Source of the DNA: an uncultured Ellagibacter sp.
Lineage (GTDB): Bacteria; Actinomycetota; Coriobacteriia; Coriobacteriales; Eggerthellaceae
Assembly: GCA_934661105.1 (NCBI GenBank)
Contig: CAKUIV010000089.1
Location: 1-8,203 of the forward strand
Reading direction: 5' to 3'
Length of the DNA: 8,203 nt
This document shows positions 1 to 4,291 of this stretch, one piece after another. The notes under the pieces were generated by a model. That model saw only the letters and a program-made list of their open reading frames with translations. It was not told where the DNA came from and searched no databases. Numbering within the stretch: the stretch's first letter is position 1; every line of letters starts with the position of its first letter. A program made the translations under genes and the position numbers.

Positions 1-110
1 AGCAAACTCGGCCGAATAGCCGAAACATCGGGTTGGCTGCTGGGGCGTGGGCACCGGTTGCCGCCGGGAGCGTGAACACCGACCGGGACGGATGGCGAAG
101 GTTCTCTCCT

Positions 111-139
111 TTGGTTTGCCATGATTCCACTTTTGATAC
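111..139 (+). promoter_or_regulatory. Weak candidate promoter upstream of the HTH gene
   Basis: The 208 bases before the first gene contain one patch poorer in G+C, around 105-150. A TTGGTT at 111-116 and a TGATAC at 134-139 are 17 bases apart, a promoter-like spacing, but the second hexamer matches the sigma-70 -10 consensus badly. The rest of 1-208 has no convincing gene. A short stem (TCGGC 8-12 with GCCGA 19-23) lies at the very start of the window and may belong to whatever is upstream. Confidence 0.2.
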
Positions 140-208
140 GCGTAGCACAAAGACCGCCTGCGCCCCGGCAGCCAGCCCGATGACGAGAACGAGAGAGGAG
201 GGATACGC

Positions 209-538
209 ATGGATGCGAGCATGGAGGAGGTCGTCGTGATCGCGCGCGAGCTCGTCGCCGCGGCCGAGAAGCTGCTCGAGTGCGCCGCTACGGCCGAGCC
301 GAGGCCGGACGCGGGACAGCTCACGGGGCTTCGCCGGATGGCCGTAGAGGCCAAGCTGCCCGACAAGCCGTACTACACGATCGCCGAGATCGCCGAGGCG
401 ACGGGAATCCCACGAACGACGCTCGACGTCGAGCGCAGGGCCGGCAGGCTCAAGTCGTTTTTGCCCGACGGGCAGCAAAGGGGAATCCTCGTCAAGTGCG
501 AGTGGTTCGACGCCTGGATGAGAGCCGGATGCCGATGA
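209..538 (+). CDS. Small helix-turn-helix DNA-binding protein, excisionase/MerR-like
   Basis: A 109-residue protein with an Ala/Glu-rich helical N-terminus (about 1-50) and a helix-turn-helix region at about 55-81 (YYTIAEIAEATGIPRTTLDV). This is followed by a basic segment (RRAGRLKSF) and a C-terminal part resembling the wing of MerR-type or excisionase-type folds (GQQRGILVKCEWFDAWM). Such proteins bind specific DNA sites and act as phage regulators or recombination directionality factors; which of these applies here is not visible. The start is supported by AGGAGG at 196-201, eight bases before the ATG. It is the first gene of the window, separated by about 295 non-coding bases from the next, so it may be its own transcription unit and could bind the inverted repeats in that gap. 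Function beyond DNA binding is inferred. Confidence 0.8.
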   Translation: MDASMEEVVVIARELVAAAEKLLECAATAEPRPDAGQLTGLRRMAVEAKLPDKPYYTIAEIAEATGIPRTTLDVERRAGRLKSFLPDGQQRGILVKCEWFDAWMRAGCR

Positions 539-673
539 GGCGGCGTTAGCGGCTGGCTGACCAGCGCGGCCGCGGAGAACCGGCATAGCCGGGCGACCTT
601 GAGAATCGGATAGGACGCGATGATGAGACGATGCGGAGCCACCCGCAAGGCCCGAGCGGTTCACGTGGGCCTC

Positions 674-731
674 GTGCTCAAAAATTCGGCCAAAAAGACC
701 ACCTCCTAACGTTAGAGGCTATTTGAGGCAC
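674..731. promoter_or_regulatory. Candidate operator: inverted repeat around palindrome CTAACGTTAG
   Basis: GTGCTCAAA (674-682) and TTTGAGGCAC (722-731) are inverted repeats apart from one extra base. Between them lies a perfect 10-bp palindrome CTAACGTTAG (706-715), itself flanked by CCT on the left (one bulged C) and AGG on the right. Symmetric sites of this kind in a phage early leader are typical repressor or activator targets, and the HTH protein encoded at 209-538 is a possible ligand. Binding is inference; the symmetry is seen directly. Confidence 0.4.
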
Positions 732-753
732 CCCCGAATCATAGCATCAGGCG

Positions 754-806
754 CTTCGCCGCCGAAGGGATCATCGCGCCCTATCCGGTTCTCGGGACGG
801 AACCGG
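754..806 (+). other. Two leader hairpins before the small membrane protein gene
   Basis: CTTCG (754-758) pairs with CGAAG (763-767) over a four-base loop, and CCGGTTC (785-791) pairs with GAACCGG (800-806) over an eight-base loop. GGCGC (750-754) and GCGCC (776-780) offer an alternative pairing that would exclude the first hairpin. No T tract follows, so these are not standard intrinsic terminators. They sit 15-70 bases before the ribosome binding site and could affect translation or bind a protein. Confidence 0.4.
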
Positions 807-833
807 CGTCAAGGATAACGAGGAAGGATTTGA

Positions 834-998
834 ATGCGAGGGAATAAAAAATGCGCGCCGAGTTTTCGAGGCCAGGCGCGCAAGGCTTTGAGCAAAGCCG
901 TCGACATTATAGCAGACGGCAACGCCGGCTACGCGGCGTTCGGCGCGATGCTGGTGGCATGGGTCGGCGTCATGGCCGTGTACGCCTGCGTCTGGTAG
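834..998 (+). CDS. Small single-span membrane protein, 54 residues
   Basis: ATG at 834 is preceded by AGGAAGG (821-827) with a six-base gap, and the frame stays open for 54 codons to TAG at 996-998. The N-terminal 30 residues are basic and polar (MRGNKKCAPSFRGQARK). The last 22 residues are hydrophobic (YAAFGAMLVAWVGVMAVYAC), consistent with one membrane span ending at the C-terminus, so most of the protein would face the cytoplasm. The stop codon lies inside the Shine-Dalgarno region of ssb (TAGGAGGAG), which implies translational coupling. Coding is inferred from the ribosome binding site, spacing and composition. I recognise no family; possible roles include membrane tethering of replication or a lysogeny-related function, neither shown. 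Confidence 0.65.
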   Translation: MRGNKKCAPSFRGQARKALSKAVDIIADGNAGYAAFGAMLVAWVGVMAVYACVW

Positions 999-1007
999 GA
1001 GGAGCGC

Positions 1008-1436
1008 ATGAGCATCAACAGAGTGGCCATCAGCGGGAACCTCACGCGCGACGCCGAGCTGCGCACCACGCAGAGCGGCATGTCCATCCTGGACTTCGGC
1101 GTGGCGGTCAACGACCGCCGCAAGAACCAGCAGACCGGCGAATGGGAGGACTGCCCGAACTTCGTGGACTGCACCGTGTTCGGCATCCGCGGCGAGAAGC
1201 TGCAGCCGTACCTGACCAAGGGCTCGAAGGTGGCCTTGGAAGGCAAGCTGCGCTACAGCTCCTGGGAGAGCAACGGCCAGCGCCGCAGCAAGCTGAGCGT
1301 CATCGTCGACGACCTCGAGTTCGTGAGCAGCCGCCGAGACGACGCGGGCTTCGGCTATGCGCCGCAGCCCGTCACGGAAGCTGCCCCGGCCATCGACGCG
1401 GCCGCTTCCATCTACGACGACGACATTCCGTTTTAG
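1008..1436 (+). CDS. ssb: Single-stranded DNA-binding protein
   Basis: A 142-residue SSB of the bacterial/phage OB-fold type. The OB fold covers about residues 1-105: it starts SINRVAISGNLTRDAELRTT, contains the family-typical LDFGVAVNDRRK, and continues with the FVDCTVFG and GSKVALEGKLRYSSWE strands. A short linker leads to the acidic tip DDDIPF (137-142), the docking tail by which SSB recruits replication and repair partners. It coats single-stranded DNA during phage replication and recombination. The start is set by AGGAGG at 997-1002, overlapping the stop of the small membrane protein gene. The next gene starts 15 bases after the stop. The tail is intact, so the protein should still be able to interact with host or phage partners. 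Identification is firm. Confidence 0.97.
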   Translation: MSINRVAISGNLTRDAELRTTQSGMSILDFGVAVNDRRKNQQTGEWEDCPNFVDCTVFGIRGEKLQPYLTKGSKVALEGKLRYSSWESNGQRRSKLSVIVDDLEFVSSRRDDAGFGYAPQPVTEAAPAIDAAASIYDDDIPF

Positions 1437-1451
1437 GCAAGGAGGTGCGCC

Positions 1452-2189
1452 ATGCTGTACTTCGACCATTCGACCACGGCGGCGACCGATTCGCGCATCG
1501 CGGAGCTTTGCATCGAGTGCGGCTGCGGCGCCGTCGCCGCCTTCTGGGTCGTCATCGAGCAGATCTACCGGGACGAGACCGGCTTGGTGCTGTTCGAGAA
1601 CCAAGCCGGAAACCGACCGGTTACCAAGGTGGTTAGCCATTGGTTGAACGTCGACGAAACGCAGCTTATGGAGTGGGTTTCGGCGATGATCGACATGGGC
1701 CTGCTTCAGATGGACGAGCAGAAGCCGGGAGCCGTGACTAACAAGCGCGCGGTCGAGAACATCTCGGCATATCACGAGAAGCGCGAAACCGCACGTCAGA
1801 ACGGTAAACGAGGTGGGCGGAAACCTGCTCAAAAACCGGCTCGGAAACCACCTGCAAACCAAACCCAAACCGACCCGGAAACCGGATGCAAAGCTAACAA
1901 AACAAAACAAAACAAAGGTTTTGGTTTGGATAAACCAAACCAAAAACCTTGCACGACAGGCGTCGCGGCTGCGGCTAAGGCCGCGCCGCCCGCCGTGCCG
2001 GAAGGGCTCGTGGCCGACGGCTGGGAGCCGTGCGGCGCCAAGTGCCGCGCCTGCGGCGGGCTGATGGTCAAGGCCCCCGACGGCACCGTCGCATGCCCTC
2101 GCTGCGAGCCCATGCTCGTGAGCGTGGAGGCGCCAGCGCCCTCGACCTCGGCGCCGCCCATGGCCGAGCTCATGGCGGCGATTGCATGA
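1452..2189 (+). CDS. Replication-initiation-type protein with Lin1244/DUF4373-like N-terminus and C-terminal zinc ribbon
   Basis: A 245-residue protein. The N-terminal 100 or so residues (YFDHSTTAATDSRIAELCIE, then GAVAAFWVVIEQIYRDETG and a VSAMIDMGLLQMDE helix) match my recollection of the Lin1244/Lin1753 or DUF4373 domain, a winged-helix domain found at the start of phage replication proteins. A low-complexity Lys/Pro/Gln/Asn-rich linker follows (about 117-167), including KPAQKPARKPP. Near the C-terminus is a zinc-ribbon-like CxxC pair (Cys198/201 and Cys215/218). The start is supported by AAGGAGGTG (1439-1447). Its place directly after ssb fits replication initiation. The linker-coding DNA is much richer in A+T than the rest of the window and contains iteron-like repeats. 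The family match is from memory; initiation at an internal origin is inference. Confidence 0.75.
   Translation: MLYFDHSTTAATDSRIAELCIECGCGAVAAFWVVIEQIYRDETGLVLFENQAGNRPVTKVVSHWLNVDETQLMEWVSAMIDMGLLQMDEQKPGAVTNKRAVENISAYHEKRETARQNGKRGGRKPAQKPARKPPANQTQTDPETGCKANKTKQNKGFGLDKPNQKPCTTGVAAAAKAAPPAVPEGLVADGWEPCGAKCRACGGLMVKAPDGTVACPRCEPMLVSVEAPAPSTSAPPMAELMAAIA
1786..1950. other. Candidate phage replication origin inside the initiator gene
   Basis: Within an otherwise G+C-rich gene, AAACC recurs at 1786, 1821, 1833, 1845, 1856, 1861, 1867 and 1879. From 1821 to 1879 the main series is spaced 12, 12, 11, 11 and 12 bases, with one extra copy at a half step. Next comes an A-rich tract of AAAAC units (about 1893-1914). 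It is followed by a near-perfect inverted repeat: AAGGTTTTGGTTTGG (1915-1929) against CCAAACCAAAAACCTT (1935-1950), with one bulged base and a five-base loop. Phased iterons, an easily melted tract and a large inverted repeat inside an initiator gene are the layout of the lambda origin in gene O. No binding data exist here, so origin function is inferred. Confidence 0.55.
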
Positions 2190-2335
2190 GCGCCGAGGAC
2201 CTGCGCCTTGCGGCGTGGGCGGCCGATGCCTGGGTGGTGTACATGCCGCCGACGCTCGCGGACAGCGAGATGGGCGTCCACGGCCGCTACGTCGCGGTGC
2301 CGCTGCCTCCCGTCCAGGGAGGGGCGAGGCCGTGA
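2186..2335 (+). CDS. Hypothetical small protein, 49 residues
   Basis: ATG at 2186 overlaps the stop codon of the replication gene (ATGA), and the 49-codon frame ends in a GTGA overlap with the next gene. The product (start MSAEDLRLAAWAADAWVVYM, end GRYVAVPLPPVQGGARP) has a short aromatic and hydrophobic N-terminal helix but no motif I recognise. A clean coupled start and stop between two credible genes is the main support. It lacks its own clear Shine-Dalgarno, as expected for re-initiation after the upstream stop. Confidence 0.6.
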   Translation: MSAEDLRLAAWAADAWVVYMPPTLADSEMGVHGRYVAVPLPPVQGGARP

Positions 2336-2565
2336 GGCGCGCGGTGCTGCCCGGGCAGCTCGGGCTTTTCTCCGGGCCTGAGCCCGAAGACTGCCCGCAC
2401 GAGGTGAGCAGGTACGGGACCAAGACGGAGTGCGCATGGGCCGGCAGGCCGGTATGGACCAACTGCCGCGAGGCCGGCGAGTGCGTGTGGGACACGACGA
2501 AGGGGCGCGGGGCCGCGGAGGCGCCCGGCGCCGATGACGAACAAGGAGAGACATGGCGACCGTAG
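2332..2565 (+). CDS. Hypothetical cysteine-containing protein with a sliding-clamp-binding-like motif
   Basis: A 77-residue product starting at GTG 2332, which overlaps the upstream stop (GTGA) and has GGGAGGGG (2317-2324) seven bases before it. Residues 9-13 are QLGLF within LPGQLGLFSG. This matches the QLxLF form of the bacterial beta-clamp-binding motif and sits at the flexible N-terminus, where such motifs often lie. Four cysteines (21, 34, 45, 51) with CPHE and CVW contexts could hold a zinc ion. The C-terminal tail is Gly/Ala-rich and probably disordered. Its last codons overlap the next gene by 13 bases. A role in linking a phage factor to the host clamp DnaN is inference; the family is not known to me. 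Confidence 0.65.
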   Translation: MRRAVLPGQLGLFSGPEPEDCPHEVSRYGTKTECAWAGRPVWTNCREAGECVWDTTKGRGAAEAPGADDEQGETWRP

Positions 2566-3161
2566 CAATCGAGATCACGTTCACCGAGGAGGTGCTCGGC
2601 TCCTCGCCGAACACCAAGGAGATCTACAGCGAGTTCATCGCGAGCAAGGCCCCTGACGCCGCCAGCGTCGCCGACGAGGTGGAGGCGGTGGGCGCCGACG
2701 AGGTGACCGAGAAGGGGACCACCGTGTTCCCGCGCAACGACGACGGCGAGCCCGTCATCTGGGACTACCAGTTGAAGGGGTTCTTCAAGGATGCGTGCGG
2801 CGCCCTGCGCCGCGTGCCCGGCACCTTGTCCAGCAAGTGCAAGGCCTACAAGAAGGTCATCGACGGCACGATCTTCATCAAGGAGCGCTCCGTCGCGTTC
2901 CAGCTGCCCGAGGGCGGCGAGGTCGGCATCTGCGAGCGCCCGCTGAGGGCCGACACCCCGCAGGGGGCGCGCGTGGCCCTGGCGCGCTCCGAGACCGTTC
3001 CCGCCGGGACCAAGATCCGCTTCACGCTGGTGGTCATGAACAAGTCGGACTGGCCGCTCGTGCAGGAATGGCTCGACTACGGCCAGTTCCGCGGCATCGG
3101 CCAGTGGCGCAACAGCGGCAAGGGCCGCTTCGAGTGGACCGACGGCTCCGAGCCCGAGTAG
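2553..3161 (+). CDS. Hypothetical phage protein with RAMP/Cas7-like sequence features
   Basis: A 202-residue protein starting at ATG 2553 after AAGGAG (2543-2548). I recognise the general type from phage early regions but know no assigned function. Three segments resemble the RAMP (Cas7/Csm3-like) layout. QLKGFFKDACGALR (73-86) is similar to the LKGxLR segment. VPAGTKIRFTLVV (149-161) is like the VPxGTxF strand. FRGIGQWRNSGKGRFEW (179-195) is like the Gly-rich loop near the C-terminus. RAMP proteins bind RNA, often as filaments. No Cas genes or CRISPR array are in the window, so a free-standing phage use would be implied. The stop codon TAG (3159-3161) is immediately followed by the 5/6-base lattice element, which would be this mRNA's 3' part. 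Coding is certain; the RAMP comparison is by eye and tentative. Confidence 0.85.
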   Translation: MATVAIEITFTEEVLGSSPNTKEIYSEFIASKAPDAASVADEVEAVGADEVTEKGTTVFPRNDDGEPVIWDYQLKGFFKDACGALRRVPGTLSSKCKAYKKVIDGTIFIKERSVAFQLPEGGEVGICERPLRADTPQGARVALARSETVPAGTKIRFTLVVMNKSDWPLVQEWLDYGQFRGIGQWRNSGKGRFEWTDGSEPE

Positions 3162-3850
3162 CGAGGGCTTAGCGGAGCGTTGCGATGAAGCGCGACGGAA
3201 AAGCACAGCACCGCGCCGCGCGGCGACGGAGAAGCGCGACTAAGCCAGGAACAGCGAAGGAGGAGCAACGCAATGGACGGCCCTGCGGAGGAGGAGCACG
3301 GCGCCAACATGCGAAGGCATTGAGTAGCTCGGCCATGAGGTGCCGCGAACAGCGAAGGCGCAGCGGTGCGGAGCAGTGGCGAAGCAAAGCCGCGGTTTGC
3401 AACGGCGATGAACTGATTCGGGCAGCGATGGAGTTGCTTTGCGAGGCATAGCCGGGCGAAGGAAAGGCGTGGCCGCAATTGGATGGGCAGCGGCGTAGCA
3501 GGGCGTAGCAAGGCGAAGGAAATGCCAAGCCGTGACCCGATGGGCGGCGGCTCTGAAATGCAATGCACGGCGATGGCGAAGCACCGCGCGACAGTGCGGG
3601 GGAAAGGCAGAGCGCATCAGCGCGACGGAACAGCCCCGCTCTGCCGAGCTGCGGCAATGCGAAGAAAGGCGGAGCGGCGGCGTAGCGACGAGATGCTCCG
3701 CGAGTAAGCGCGAAGGCCTTGTTTTGCTCAGCTTCGCCATGCGATGGCAAAGAGCGGCACTGATGCGCAGAGGAGTAGCAAAGCCGTGAATGGCGGGGGC
3801 ACTGCTACGCAAAGCGCCGCGGAGCATAACGATGGAAGCGATGTTGGGAA
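3161..3850 (+). repeat. Quasi-periodic 5/6-base lattice element (GCNNN units with GCDRNG headers)
   Basis: About 690 non-coding bases. Read from 3161, the sequence divides into consecutive units of five bases, with a six-base header at 3161, 3192, 3223, 3254, 3285, 3311, 3352, 3373, 3399, 3425, 3456, 3487, 3513, 3544, 3570, 3596, 3622, 3648, 3674, 3710, 3741, 3767 and 3793, and a weaker one (ACGATG) at 3829. Of the 129 units from 3161 to 3828, 123 start with G: 93 GC, 26 GA, 3 GG and 1 GT. Only 21 GC dinucleotides fall off the lattice. All 23 headers before 3829 fit GC, then G/A/T, purine, any base, G, and are followed by G. T is scarce (24 of 260 bases in 3161-3420). The three variable bases show no obvious conserved order, so phase rather than exact sequence seems to be kept. 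Frames on both strands look unlike proteins. Possible roles: a structured RNA, a protein-binding scaffold or a packaging/recombination site. Confidence 0.9.
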
Positions 3851-3851
3851 G

Positions 3852-3867
3852 CGTCCCGCGCGGGACG
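3852..3867. promoter_or_regulatory. Perfect 16-bp palindrome at the end of the lattice element
   Basis: CGTCCCGCGCGGGACG is fully self-complementary. It could be a dimer-binding operator, or fold in RNA into a six-pair stem with a GCGC loop. It follows the last lattice units directly and marks where the lattice stops. No T tract follows, so a standard intrinsic terminator is unlikely. Confidence 0.55.
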
Positions 3868-3925
3868 AGGAGCCTGGACGCGGGCATGCAGGATGGGCGG
3901 CGGGGCCGGACCTGCGACAAGGGCA

Positions 3926-3955
3926 GCGGGCGGTGACGTTAGGCGAGCCGCCCGC
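3926..3955 (+). other. Inverted repeat, 8-bp G+C stem
   Basis: GCGGGCGG (3926-3933) pairs perfectly with CCGCCCGC (3948-3955) across a 14-base loop. The stretch 3868-4055 otherwise holds no convincing gene; a 16-codon frame at 3886 has no ribosome binding site. No T-run follows the stem. It could be a processing, termination or protein-binding structure in the leader of the gene at 4056. Confidence 0.45.
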
Positions 3956-3973
3956 GTAAGACCCAAGCAACAT

Positions 3974-4022
3974 CGGGGGCGCGAAGGCCGACCAACCAGG
4001 CCATTGCGCGAACGCGCCCCCG
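3974..4022 (+). other. Strong 10-bp inverted repeat in the leader of the zinc-ribbon operon
   Basis: CGGGGGCGCG (3974-3983) pairs perfectly with CGCGCCCCCG (4013-4022). Inside the 29-base loop, GGCC at 3986-3989 can pair with GGCC at 3999-4002, giving a two-part structure. It ends about 24 bases before AGGAGG (4046-4051). There is no T tract; a leader structure controlling the downstream operon, or a protein site, is more likely than an intrinsic terminator. Confidence 0.5.
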
Positions 4023-4032
4023 GCCAACCAGG
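3992..4032 (+). repeat. Direct repeat CCAACCAGG
   Basis: The nine-base sequence CCAACCAGG occurs at 3992-4000, in the loop of the strong stem, and again at 4024-4032 just after that stem, 32 bases or about three DNA turns apart. A pair of spaced sites, or alternative loop pairing, is possible. Confidence 0.4.
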
Positions 4033-4055
4033 GATTTAACGACATAGGAGGAATC

Positions 4056-4289
4056 ATGAGCTGCGAGTATTGCGAGGACGGCCGCAACCTGTTCGGCGGC
4101 GCCGAGGACATGGGCTGCATGGTCGATGAGATCGGCATCGAGGGCATCTGCTATCTGCCCGCGGACAAGACCAAGCCGCCGGTCGACGAGACCGTCATCT
4201 GCATCACGCTGCCGAACGGCGAGGCGAGGACGAGGGCCATCAACTTCTGCCCGATGTGCGGCGAGCGTCTGAGCCGAGGGGAGGATTAG
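4056..4289 (+). CDS. Small zinc-ribbon-like protein, 77 residues
   Basis: ATG at 4056 is preceded by AGGAGG (4046-4051). The protein begins SCEYCEDG and ends with NFCPMCGERL, giving a CxxC pair at residues 3/6 and another at 65/68. This is the usual layout of a zinc ribbon whose two knuckles lie at the ends of a short beta-rich core (DETVICITLPNGEARTRAI). Proteins of this design are common in phage early regions and are usually of unknown function; binding of nucleic acid or of a partner protein is the usual guess. It is the first gene after the structured leader 3852-4055, and its stop is two bases before the dUTPase start, so the two are probably co-translated. Confidence 0.85.
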   Translation: MSCEYCEDGRNLFGGAEDMGCMVDEIGIEGICYLPADKTKPPVDETVICITLPNGEARTRAINFCPMCGERLSRGED

Positions 4290-4291
4290 CG

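Larger units (their letters stand above)
539..833 (+). promoter_or_regulatory. Non-coding leader before the replication genes
   Basis: This 295-base gap has no credible gene. It holds a stem GCTGG/CCAGC (552-556, 561-565) just after the upstream stop codon, an A/T-richer patch at about 678-745, an imperfect inverted repeat with a central palindrome (674-731), and two short hairpins (754-767, 785-806) before the ribosome binding site at 821-827. It probably carries the promoter and control elements of the replication operon, but I found no hexamer pair close to the sigma-70 consensus. TTGAGG (723-728) and TAGCAT (742-747) are only 13 bases apart, which is too close. Confidence 0.45.

Noticed and set aside
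851..1636. A 261-codon + strand frame across ssb.
   Set aside because: It is an Arg/His/Gly-rich shadow of ssb and its neighbours, without a ribosome binding site.
771..3206. An 811-codon open frame on the - strand.
   Set aside because: It lies opposite ssb, the replication gene and the RAMP-like gene, which have clear families and ribosome binding sites. Its composition (Arg, Ala, Leu, His, Val) is that of an antisense shadow in G+C-rich DNA.
3161..3850. CRISPR array or simple tandem repeat.
   Set aside because: There is no conserved repeat of 23 or more bases with unrelated spacers of constant length. Only about two of every five bases are kept, and block lengths vary by whole pentamers.
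3161..3850. Template or variable repeat of a diversity-generating retroelement.
   Set aside because: There is no reverse transcriptase gene in the window and no paired, adenine-specific variant copy in a coding gene.
3169..3920. Open frames on both strands inside the lattice, for example 3240-3920 on - and 3185-3451 on +.
   Set aside because: Their products are low-complexity Arg/Ala/Ser/Leu/His strings produced by the GCNNN lattice, without ribosome binding sites. The lattice runs through all three frames and changes phase at each header, which is incompatible with selection on a protein.
3886..3936. A 16-codon frame starting at ATG 3886.
   Set aside because: It has no suitably spaced ribosome binding site or neighbour coupling, and its product is a low-complexity Gly/Arg string.
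3852..4022. Rho-independent terminators at the strong stems.
   Set aside because: None of the stems is followed by a T-rich run, so the standard signature is missing.
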